In this document: piece by piece, positions 11,229 through 20,765 of the stretch
Numbering within the stretch: the first letter of the stretch is position 1
Layout of the letters: each line of letters begins with the position of its first letter
NCBI GenBank assembly: GCA_024760905.1
Contig: CM045735.1
Coordinates: forward strand, 28,498,249 to 28,562,248
Length of the DNA: 64,000 nucleotides
DNA from: Plotosus lineatus
Taxonomy: Eukaryota; Chordata; Actinopteri; Siluriformes; Plotosidae
Direction of reading: 5' to 3'
Position numbers and translations under genes: made by a program
Notes under the pieces: model-generated
Seen by the model: the letters and a program-made list of their open reading frames with translations, nothing else
What the model was told of the DNA's origin: nothing
The model's database searches: none

Positions 11229-12593
11229 AAACTTTCTTAAATTTTAGATTCATTGCACACCAACTGAAATATTTCAGGTCTTTTATTGTTTTAATGCTGA
11301 TAATTTTGGCATGCAGCTCATGAAAACCCAAAATTCCTCTCTCAAAAAATTAGCATATCATGAAAAGGTACTGTAAACGAGCTATTAACCTAATCATCTG
11401 AATCAACCAATTAACTCTAAACACCTGCAAAAGATTCCTGAGGCTTTTAAAAACTCCCAGCCTGGCTCATTACTCAAAACCGCAATCATGGGTAAGACTG
11501 CCGACCTGACTGCTGTCCAGAAGGCCATCATTGACACCCTCAAGCAAGAGGGTAAGACACAGAAAGAAATCTGAGTGAATAGGCTGTTCCCAGAGTGCTG
11601 TATCAAGGCACCTCAGTGGGACGTCTGTGGGAAGGAAAAAGTGTGGCAGAAAACGCTGCACAACCAGAAGAGGTTACTGGACCCTGAGGAAGATTGCGGA
11701 GAAGGGCCGATTCCAGACCTTAGGGGACCTGTGGAACAGTGGACTGGGCTACAGGTGCTGCATTTACCAGGTCAAGACACTTTTGAACCAGAAACAACGG
11801 CAGAAGCACCTGACCTGGGCTACAGAGAAGAAGCACTGGACTGTTGATCAGTGGTCCAAAGTACTTTTTTCAGATGAAAGCAAATTTTGCATGTCATTCA
11901 GAAATCAAGGTGCCAGAGTCTGGAGGAAGACTGGGGAGAAGGAAATGCCAAAATGCCTGAAGTCCAGTGTCAAGTACCCACAGTCAGTGATGGTCTGGGG
12001 TGCCATGTCAGCTGCTGCTGTTGGTCCACTGTGTTTTATCGAGGGCAGGGTCAATGCAGCTAACTATCAGGAGATTTTGGAGCACTTCATGCTTCCATCT
12101 GCTGAAAAGCTTTATGGAGATGAAGATTTCCTTTTTCAGCACGACCTGACACGTGCTCACAGTGCCAAAACCACTGGTAAATGGTTTACTGACCATGGTA
12201 TTACTGTGCTCAATTGGCCCGCTAACTCTCCTGACCTGAAGCCCATAGAGAATCTGTGGGATATTGTGACGAGAAAGTTGAGAGACACCAGACCCAACAC
12301 TGTGGATGAGCTTAAGGCCGCTATCGAAGCATCCTGGGCCGTCCGTAACACCTGAGCAGTGCCACAGGCTGATTGCCTCCATGCCACGCCGCATTGAAGC
12401 AGTCATTTCTGCAAAAGGATTCCCGACCAAGTATTGAGTTTTGCCAAAATTATTAATATTAAAACAATAAAAGGCTTGAACTACTTCAGTTGTGTGTAAT
12501 GAATCTAAAATATATGAAAGTCTAATATTTATCAGTACATTACAGAAAATAATGAACTTTATCACAATATGCAAATTTTTTGAGAATGACTAG
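11229..12593 (+). mobile_element. Tc1-like transposon with truncated left inverted repeat
   Basis: The right end (about 12465-12593) ends TTTTTTGAGAATGACTAG. The left side carries the inverted counterpart from 11229 (CTTAAATTTTAGATTCATTG) but lacks the outermost ~70 bp. The complete end sequence is seen in the small derivative at 18681-18899. A broken transposase gene lies inside. Confidence 0.88.
11488..12437 (+). pseudogene. Tc1-like transposase pseudogene (DD34E type)
   Basis: The frame starts MGKTADLTAVQKAIIDTLKQ at 11488, meets a stop at about 11571, and continues in another frame from about 11627 to 12355. Catalytic signatures are LFSDESKF (first Asp), FQHDLTRAHSA (second Asp) and NSPDLKPIENLW (Glu), in the order expected for the DDE domain. 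A second frame change near 12350 leads to the final ASMPRRIEAVISAKGFPTKY and the stop at 12435. The normal ALA-PAHTA context around the second Asp is altered. It cannot make full-length transposase. Confidence 0.9.
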
Positions 12594-12622
12594 TGTATAT
12601 ATATATATATATAATATATATG

Positions 12623-12656
12623 CAGTCGGTCCCCAACTTACGAACATTATGCGGGG

Positions 12657-12695
<39 letters not shown>

Positions 12696-12898
12696 GTATA
12701 TAACTGAACTGGAAAGTAGGAGGGGCACGTTCAGTCTGTCGTTTGTAAACAATAGACACAGTGTCAATCCGTCATTGCGTCATTACGTCAGCGTACTACG
12801 TAGGTACGTCTCAACTCAAATTTTGACTTTTGGTTTTTTTTTTGGAAAAAACCCCCATAAAATCGAAAAACAGATGAACGTAAGTCGGGAAGTGTCTG
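12623..12898 (+). mobile_element. Tigger-like MITE, small, with internal (TA)n
   Basis: The left end CAGTCGGTCCCCAACTTACG and right end ACGTAAGTCGGGAAGTGTCTG are inverted repeats. A (TA)n run at about 12661-12688 lies within it. Confidence 0.65.
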
Positions 12899-12991
12899 TG
12901 TACCAAATGGGAATGATACAGTCTGATTGGTCCACTCTCTTGGGATCATAAATCCTTGTTCAGCATGGATAATGCTTCACAGGGCATTGCG

Positions 12992-12993
<2 letters not shown>

Positions 12994-13028
<35 letters not shown>
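12994..13028. repeat. (CA)n microsatellite
   Basis: Pure AC repeat in the intron. Confidence 0.95.
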
Positions 13029-13030
<2 letters not shown>

Positions 13031-13291
13031 TTACTGAAGCCAAAATCCAAGAAATTCCAAAAGGAAGATACCCAACTTATTGCTTTTTTAATGTTAAAAA
13101 GGCATTTTATACAAACTTTGAATGAGTTTTAAACATACTTGGATCAACAAACTGACTAGTGCCACGTACATTTCTGTTCAAAATGTTCTCCAAAGTGGAT
13201 AATACAGGGATCGAAATAAAAAAATTCATGATCACTTGGTACAGATGGTATCATCATTATCACACTTTAAAATACAGAAATAAACAATTCA

Positions 13292-13420
13292 TTCATTTTC
13301 ATAACCGCTTAATCCTAATAGGGGCATGGGGACTTTGGCGCCCATCTCAGCCGACTGTGGATGAAGGCAGAATACACCCTGAACAGCTCACCACACCATC
13401 GGAGGCAATCCAATTCAATA
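13292..13420. repeat. Dispersed fish repeat end, same family as 2617-2740
   Basis: ATTCATTTTCATAACCGCTTAATCC followed by CACCCTGAACAGCTCACC. Confidence 0.5.
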
Positions 13421-14374
13421 AGCCAATCAGTTTGTTTTTCTTTTGTTTCTGCTTAATATATACTACAACTTAGAATGAGCTTAGAAACACCAGTATGAAG
13501 CACAGTTTCAGTTTTCCCTCTGAATGGGTTTGAAAAGATACTTTTCGCTAATCACTCTGTTAGGACCATTCAGAACTCACCTGGCATGACTCTGTAATAG
13601 TTAAAATACGTAAAAATAAACTATTAAAACCGTTACACCTCCCAGGCTCACTGGCTATCACTGAATTGAATAATCCCTATAATGTTTTGTCTGTAACATT
13701 AACCTCACATTCAGTGCATAATTGTTAATTACACTCGCGTTCACAGAGCATTTGCATGGCATCAGCTGGCATGTATGAAGTTCAATCCTTATTGTGTTAT
13801 AATAAGGTCTAATGTTCGGTCAGTGATCTGTTTACACTAATACTGATCTGAACCGCAATGATCTGTTTACACTAATACTACCAGTAATATTACTCCTGTC
13901 ATGACATTAGCTGTTCTGTCATGAGTGAAGTAATTTGAATTTAAAAACTTCTTATCCGAGTCATCAGACGCATGCATGCTCCAAGTTGAATTTCTAATTG
14001 GATCCTGACATTAGATCTATTGGAATTTTCCTGTTAATGTTATTATCATTGTAGTATTACTTTACTTTAATACAATTTCTCTAAGCTCACAAATGTTTAG
14101 TAATAATAACAAGAACAATATACAGCTCACATGAAAGGTAATAGTTAAAAAAGTATTTTCTTCTGTCTGTCCATCTGTGTACATATCGGAGCCTGTTGGT
14201 GGTGATTCTCATGCCCGTATATATATCTGTGATTTATGGGAAGGAATGTATGATGTTAACCTCTACCATATCTTCCCTCTCAAACTGTTACTTGTTTTAA
14301 GCCATCAAATAAAATCCATTTTTTTTAAATAAAAAGGTACAATACATTTCTTTTGATAAAATAAAATGTACTTA

Positions 14375-14500
14375 ATTTTTAAGATGGTCCACAAACATGG
14401 TGAGAACATGCAAACTCCACTCTGCAATGCCCTCACTGAGCCCAGCACTCTAACCCAGGACCTTTTTTGCTGGAAGGAGGACGTGCTAACCACCGCACAA
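14375..14500 (-). repeat. Dispersed fish repeat fragment
   Basis: On the reverse strand it matches the block at 54290-54545 (TTTGCATGTTCTCACCATG; TGGTTAGCACGTCCTCC). Tail end and head only; unassigned family. Confidence 0.45.
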
Positions 14501-15504
14501 CTGTCCTACCTACCCCTGATTGTTCCACATCATGTATGTAGTGGGTTCCCATATTTTCTGCTGTAATACATTCAGCCGTATCCTTCAAATGCCTTTTCAA
14601 ATGTAATGCCGGAATAAGACCACATAAATTCACGGCTGCCAGAGTTTTAGCATTAGGTTAAACGTTTGAAGTTTGGAAATGGTAATGGGTTTTGTGCGTG
14701 ATATTCTAGGGGACAAGCCGAAAGGAAAAGAAGATTCTAATAACAATGATGTGCACCAGGATTATTCTTGTGACTGTAATATCTTGAGAATGCCTACATT
14801 ATGCAACAACTTGGCCCCCATATATCTCTTAAAATTAAAAAAAAGAAAGAAAGAAAAAAAGAAATCTTCCAATCATACCATCCTTCTAGCAGTGATACCA
14901 CCTCAGCTCTGGTTCTTCACCCTGCCCTGCCTTTTCACTGTTTATTTTGTATACACTACTGTGCAGAGCTGTAAACAACTAAGTGATAGTTTCAGGGTTT
15001 TGTTGTACTGATTGCAGTTTGTTCTTTTCCCCAAATCACTTTTAACAGTTCAAAGGTATTACAGAGACATGTTTCTTTCACCTTGTATTATCTTATTATT
15101 CCTCTTTTTATTTTATGTGCATATATATGATTTTAATTTCAAGTGAAATTTTGATGTGTGATAAATAATAATTCAAAACATTTAAAGCCAGTTTTCCCTG
15201 AATGTATCACATTCATTGTGACGCCGCAGCTTGTGGCTGCCACTCTGAACAATGCTTGATCACTGACATGTCGTGGTTCACTTAAGAGGTGTCCTAGAAG
15301 CTGTTCTCTGTTTAGTGAACCTAAAAATACCTGGTCAATTTTCGCAGTTTGCGGTACTCAATCCGTGCAATCGGCCAGGAAGTAGAACATCGTACGGATG
15401 TCAGTAGCGGACCATTGAGACACTCCGTTTCTTAAACAAAGATAGTGAGAAAGTGGGCTTAATCTGCACCTATATGTAAGAACAAGGCTATCAAAAGAGT
15501 TCTA

Positions 15505-15507
<3 letters not shown>

Positions 15508-15553
<46 letters not shown>
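15508..15553 (+). repeat. pdcl: (TG)n tract abutting a pdcl 3' splice site
   Basis: 23 TG units end nine bases before the AG of exon 2 (ATCTTGTAG|GTCC). There is no ordinary polypyrimidine tract between repeat and AG. Confidence 0.95.
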
Positions 15554-15554
<1 letters not shown>

Positions 15555-15562
15555 TCTTGTAG

Positions 15563-15744
15563 GTCCAAAAGGTGTGCTCAATGACTGGAGGAAGTACAAG
15601 CAACTGGAGACAGAACAGCGTGCTGAGCAACAGAAGGAAATGGAGCGGCTGATTAAGAAGCTCAGTATGACCTGCAGATCACATCTGGATGAAGAGCTGG
15701 ACAAGGAGAAGCAGAAGGAGCTGCAGGACAAGATCAATGGCAAG
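15563..15744 (+). CDS. pdcl: pdcl coding exon 2 (G beta-gamma-binding N-terminal helix region)
   Basis: This exon encodes residues 59-119 and starts with the split Gly codon. GPKGVLNDWRKYKQLETEQ is the conserved phosducin-family helix that contacts the G-beta-gamma surface, followed by MERLIKKLSMTCRSHLDEE. The acceptor is CTTGTAG at 15562. The donor is GGCAAG|GTTAGA at 15744, phase 0. The exon is 182 nt, not a multiple of three, so skipping it would shift the frame and destroy the protein. A (TG)n repeat sits directly upstream of the acceptor. The protein match to PDCL is unambiguous. Confidence 0.96.
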
Positions 15745-15958
15745 GTTAGAGTTCATCTTTAAAATGTATTGCTAAAGCAAACCGATTCTTCCTTTAAAAT
15801 TTACATACTCTACCCACTCAGGAGTATCAGTATGGCTAAGACTGTACTCATAGCATATAGACTGTACTCTTGTAGCACATAGATTTAGGTCCTGCATAAA
15901 AACCGAGCATGCATATAATTTTAATTTATGAGGTTTTTGGTGGAAACTCTTGCATGTA

Positions 15959-17396
15959 CAGTACGTTGCAAAAGTATTCACCAAGAAGCGCTCTAAACAA
16001 TTCATGGTTAGGTTATTAAAAATCTAAATCTTTGATGATCCTCCGGAGTACCATGAAATCCATAATTTTCAAATGGAAGTAACATGGTACCACAACAGAC
16101 CTGCCAAGAGAGGACTGTCTTCCAAAACTCACAGATTGGGTAAGGATGGAATTAATCCAGAGAGGCAGGACAGAGACCAAAGTTAACCTTGAAGGAGCTG
16201 CAGAGTTCCACAACAGAAACTGGTATATCTGTGCATTGGACCACAATAAGCCGTACACTCCATAGAGCTGGGATTTATGCAACAGTGGCCAGAAAAAGGC
16301 GTTCGTTAGTTTTAAAAAAAGAGGGCAGTTTGAGTTTGCCAATGCATATGGGCCACTCTGAAAATATATGGAGGAAGGTGCTCTGGTCAGATGAGACTAA
16401 AATTGAACCTTTTGGCCTCCAAGGAAAACGCTATGTCTGGCGAAACCCACTACATCCCATCACCCCAGGAACACCATTCCCCCAGTGAAACATGATGGTG
16501 GCAGCATGATGCTGTGGGGATGTTTTTTAATTTATTATGGATGCTTGTATAGCGCGTACTCCATACATGCGTATGCTCAATGCGCTCGTCGCCACCATGC
16601 GGCGCCAGTTATTGCGTTGTTCTATCCTTTTGATGCTGACCGCCAAGCAGGAAGCAACAACTCCCACATTTTAACGTCTTATGGTATGACGCAGCCGGAT
16701 TCGCAATCCGACCTCCCGGAGGATAAAGCGGACGCTCTACCAACTGAGCTAAAGCCCTGGTTTTTCAGCAACAGGGACTGGTAATCTGATCAGAGTCTGG
16801 GAAAAGATGGATGGTGCTAAATACAATGATATTCTTGAGCAAAACATGTTTCGATCTGACTGTAATTTGAGACTGGGACAGAGATTCACCTCCTAGCAGG
16901 ACAATGTCCCGACGCATACTGCGAAAGCAACATTTGAGTGGATTAAGGGGAAACATTTCAATTGTTGGAATGACCTAGTCAAAGCCCAGACCTCAATCCA
17001 ACTGAGAATCTGTGGTCAGACTTGTATGGTTTCTGCATATGAACAATAATCTTCAACATGAAGGAGCTAGAGCAGTTTTCCCTTGAGGAATGGGGAAAAA
17101 AAATCCCAGTGGCATGATGTGGCAAACTCATGGAGACTTGCAACAATAACTGCTGCAAAAGGTGGCTCTACAAAGAACTGACTTTAGGTGGTGAATATTT
17201 ATGCACGCTGAGGTTTTCTGTTATTTTTGTCCTATTTGTTGTGGCTTCACTGTAAAACAAAAAATGACACATTCAAAGTGTAGGCATGGTCTATAAAATG
17301 AAATGATGCAAGCATTCAAACAACCCATTTTAATTCTAGGTTGTGAGGCAAAAAACATGAAAATACCAAACGGGTGAATACTTTTGCAAGGCTCTG
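15959..17396 (+). mobile_element. Tc1-like transposon, decayed, with a nested SINE
   Basis: Ends CAGTACGTTGCAAAAGTATT and AATACTTTTGCAAGGCTCTG are inverted repeats, each flanked by TA (15957-15958, 17397-17398). The transposase frame is broken by many stops. [12 protein letters not shown] (about 16384-16420) and the [11 protein letters not shown] block (about 16488-16522) remain, and a region resembling the second Asp motif is near 16900. A SINE interrupts the gene at 16528-16759. Confidence 0.88.
16528..16759 (-). mobile_element. tRNA-derived SINE (family 3) nested in the Tc1-like element
   Basis: The reverse strand starts with a tRNA-like head: GGGCTTTAGCTCAGTTGG (A box), then GGTCGGATTGCGAATCCGG (B-box region). 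It ends ...GCGCTATACAAGCATCCAT and an A-rich tail. GTTTTT is duplicated at 16522-16527 and 16760-16765, as expected for retroposition. Removing it restores the Tc1 reading GGGGATGTTTTTCAGC. Confidence 0.82.
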
Positions 17397-17839
17397 TATT
17401 CTACATATGTCAAGATTAATTTATTTAACCTTGGTTATAGAAGGAATAAAAATGAGGGAATCAAACAGACAATCTTAGTTTTGACATGTAAGGTACACCA
17501 TTTAGAAATCTTGGGTTTAGAGAACATTTCAAAAACACAATAATATAAATAGTTGTTGATTTATTTCATGTCATTAACAATGATGTCACACCTCTTGTTC
17601 TCTAGATTACTATTGCCCAATTTTTTTTTCTAGAGTTTTCCTTTCGAGCAATAAAATTTTTCAAGAATAGCACAGGCTTTCCACGTGTAATGTACACATC
17701 TGCCGGAAGGATGGACGGACATACGATATAAGTTTTTCTTGATGTTCCAAAAGCAACTTGATGACTAGATGCCTTTTCCTTACCATTGGTAGTCTGCTTA
17801 CCGTACAGGAGCTCTGCTGTGAATAAGCATTATCTAGAG

Positions 17840-18484
17840 CAGGGGTGTTCACACTTTTCCAGCACACGAGCTACTTATAGAATGACCAAGTCACAAAGAT
17901 CTACCCACTACAAAAATGCAAAACGTATTTATTTTAAAGTATATTGAGGATTCTTTATGTGTAAATGTATGTTTATATGCCTTGCATAACCGCATGAGCC
18001 AATATTGCACAACACAACATAATTAATTATGAACATATTTTGTGACTACCCGAGCTCACTTTGATGACGTGCACTGAATTGAATCAGCCAGGGATGCATA
18101 GCCTGGACAGTAGCTGCTGACAGCCATCCTCAAGCACACTTCCAAACGCACTTCGAAAATGACATTGTGAAAAAAAAAGTCCACTTCCCATTCCATATGA
18201 AAGTGATAGTTCGTCGTCTTCTTTGCTCCAGCATCCATACTCATGTTTGATAAGCTTTCTTTACTTTAAGAAAAAAGCGAGGGCTTAAAATAGGAGGGAA
18301 CTCGCTGACGAGCTTGTTTTGCTGTACACTTAGTACCGTTGTTTGTACATGCGCGGTGAGCTAAAGGTCAGAAAAATACGTCTTTTTTTTAACGTTATGT
18401 TATTTACAAATACTACCTTCGCGATCGACCAATATTACCTTTGAGATCGACCGGTAGCTCGCGATCGACATATTGAGCACCCCT
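17840..18484. mobile_element. hAT-type non-autonomous DNA transposon
   Basis: Ends CAGGGGTGTTCACAC and TTGAGCACCCCTA are inverted. The 8-bp target duplication is ATCTAGAG (17832-17839) versus ATCTAGAC (18485-18492). It contains an internal CTCGCGATCGAC / GATCGACC motif set. No transposase ORF is recognisable. Confidence 0.82.
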
Positions 18485-18680
18485 AATCTAGACTCATGGT
18501 TCATAATTTGTAATATTGTGTTAAGAAATTATATGATAAGGTTATATTGTATATGGTTTAATGTAAAGAGGATAGAGAAAACGATCTGACTGTATTGTTG
18601 TTTCACTACTTTTTATATTTTTACTTTTTAAATTATTTTCCCCCCAGTTTTCTTCCATTGGGTGTTGCCTTCCGATCATA

Positions 18681-18899
18681 CTAGTCCTTCTCAAAAAATT
18701 AGCATATTGTGATAAAGTTAATTATTTTCTGTAATGTACTGATAAAAATTAAACTTTCATATATTTTAGATTCATTGCACACCAACTGAAATATTTCAGG
18801 TCTTTTATTGTTTAATACTGATGATTTTGGCATACAGATCTTGAAAATACAGAAATAATGAACTTTATCACAATATGCTAATTTTTTGAGAAGGACTAG
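18681..18899. mobile_element. MITE derived from the Tc1-like element at 11229-12593
   Basis: The 219-bp element has ends CTAGTCCTTCTCAAAAAATT and its inverse, flanked by TA on both sides. Its left arm through TTTAGATTCATTGCACACCA equals the long inverted repeat of the 11-12.6 kb element. No transposase remains, so it is an internal-deletion derivative. Confidence 0.9.
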
Positions 18900-18964
18900 T
18901 ATGACCACAACCAACCAGAAAAGGGTGAAAACATTCTCACGCCACCTCTATTTGGTTGCAGTCT

Positions 18965-19093
18965 AACACACTCCAAGGTCAACGGTTCAATCCCCACTAT
19001 CACCACTGTTGGGCCCTTGAGCAAGGCCCTTAACCCTCAAATGCTCAAGTTGTATATAAAAAGATAAGAAAGTCTGCCAAATGCTGTAAATGA
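18965..19093 (+). mobile_element. tRNA-related SINE fragment (family 4)
   Basis: The B-box-like CGGTTCAATCCCC is followed by GGGCCCTTGAGCAAGGCCC and a tail AAGTCTGCCAAATGCTGTAA, a widespread teleost SINE body and tail. Confidence 0.65.
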
Positions 19094-19094
19094 G

Positions 19095-19290
19095 GGAAAG
19101 TGCTAACTGCCTCCTTGTACGAATGAGCCCACAGATGCCCATGATTGGTTGGCAATTCCTGCGAGTGACAGGGAAGTGAGCGTATGCCATCCCTCCCTCC
19201 CGTGAGAGTTCGGCCAATTGGCTCCCATGGACTCCCGTTCACCGATGGCTGTGGCATTAACCTGGATTTGAACTTGCGGTCTCTGGACAC
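19095..19290. repeat. Dispersed repeat, second copy of 6026-6310
   Basis: Shares CACAGATGCCCATGATTGG and CCATCCCTCCCTCCCGTGAG with the earlier copy. Confidence 0.5.
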
Positions 19291-19449
19291 TTTTACATTC
19301 TGACTGAGAGTTTTGTAGTTATGAGTGAGAATGCATTGTTTAACGTATGAATATATTGTTTTATTATGCTTGATAACACAATATTATTGTTAGGGGCAGA
19401 ACATGGGGGCAGAACATGCATCTGTGGCTGCATTTTCATTTACAGAGGC

Positions 19450-20640
19450 AATGCCAGGCTTAAAAATATCTTTGTTGGTGGTAACATGGCCGGTTGGGCT
19501 GAAATTGTACATCATAACCTCGTCTGAGCATTCACAGATGCAAAAAATATACTGGCCAGTTGTGTTGGAAAAAAAACCCCCACGCGTGTCCCCTGTCATA
19601 CACCATACTAAAAAGTGACCAAAGTGAAATCAATATCAGCCGCACCTTGTGATTGGTCAATTTCACTAGTTCGGTGAAACAGCGATTCTCATTGACCAGT
19701 ACTGTCTCAACAACAAAGACAGAAAGCATGAAGGAAGGGGACAATGATGAGGCTCTGTCACTATTAAAAGGTCCCAATGTGAAAATAATAAATTAATTAA
19801 TGCTTTTCAAATTGAGCAACACATTTGCTGACATTTTCGAACAAGTGCAAGTTAATTATAAATCGGCAGCAACAGCATGTGACGAAGGTATTTGACTTTG
19901 ACACGATGTTGACTGCAATATTAAAAGTTGGTATGTTGAAGAAACCTTGATACTCTGTTGATTACAATATTAAACGAATAAACTTTGATATTCAGTATGT
20001 TGATTTCAAATATAAGATATTTATTTAATTCTGCTGTGTTTACAACATTACATACATAATTGTCTTCCTTTCGGCTTTTTCCCTTTTACTCGGGAGTCGC
20101 ACGTTTTGATTTGGCAGAGGTTTTTACGTCAGATGCCCTTCCTGTCACAACCCTTTTTAGCAAGGGACAGAAACACGCTGACGACTTTGCAGCCTACTCT
20201 TTACGAAAGTCAGCAATGGTTCTTTTACATGCCTCTCACCATAGACAGTGAGAGACATGGCCTGCCTTTAATAACCCAGTTAGCTGCATTGGAGGGACAG
20301 TGACAACCTTGTGGAGAGTGGGACTCGAACCCCCAACTTTAGGATCAGCGATCCAGTGCTCTATACCACTAGACCACCACAAACATTACATACATAATAT
20401 AGCATGAAAAAAATTTCCCTGCAAATCCCGGGGTGCCTGCACGGGAAAAAATAAATAAAAAAATTGCTCCCTCCCAGGTGAGTCTTTTTTTAATCATGTT
20501 ATTACCAACAAAGAATTTTTTTAAATTGGCCCAACTCAGTTTTTGACCAAGAAGTGTTGCTTTGAGCCTGGGGTTTTTGACTGTAGTGTTAACCTCATAA
20601 TCTTTATCTTTCTTCTTTGGTAAAAGTCTGAAACGAACTT
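19450..20640. repeat. Unclassified interspersed repeat, copy 1 (carries a SINE)
   Basis: Blocks TTAAAAATATCTTTGTTGG, TGAGCATTCACAGATGCAAA, TACTAAAAAGTGACCAAAGT and ATAAGATATTTATTTAATTC are shared, in the same order, with 55735-56640. It is interrupted by a SINE at 20061-20381. The boundaries are approximate and no ORF or terminal repeat pair is clear. Confidence 0.65.
20061..20381 (-). mobile_element. tRNA-derived SINE (family 1) with 17-bp target duplication
   Basis: It is flanked by AACATTACATACATAAT at 20044-20060 and 20382-20398. On the reverse strand it is nearly complete: tRNA-like GGTCTAGTGGTATAGAG, B-box-like GGGTTCGAGTCCC, body, and tail GGGAAAAAGCCGAAAGGAAG. The homologous repeat at about 56463-56480 lacks it. 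Confidence 0.92.
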
Positions 20641-20765
20641 ACTTGTCTAAACTTTTACTCGCGCTAGACTCACTGCCTTCTAGGATAACTTCTGATTTTG
20701 CTAGGGGTGGCATCCACGTTTAAAGCTTTTATTTTTCATTTTGGACACATTTGGAGCACCAAAAT

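Larger units (their letters stand above)
5728..15562 (+). other. pdcl: pdcl intron 1 (9.8 kb), repeat-filled
   Basis: GT at 5728 to AG at 15562. The sequence is made of SINEs, MITEs, one Tc1 element and microsatellites listed separately. Stretches without a listed element (about 13430-14370 and 14560-15500) show no gene. Confidence 0.9.

Noticed and set aside
15459..15743. 94-codon reverse-strand ORF over pdcl exon 2
   Set aside because: Shadow of the real exon plus the (TG)n repeat, with poly-Thr-His from CA repeats.
16690..16759. Possible tRNA gene on the reverse strand
   Set aside because: A and B boxes are present, but the acceptor stem does not pair and the sequence continues into a SINE body with a target duplication.
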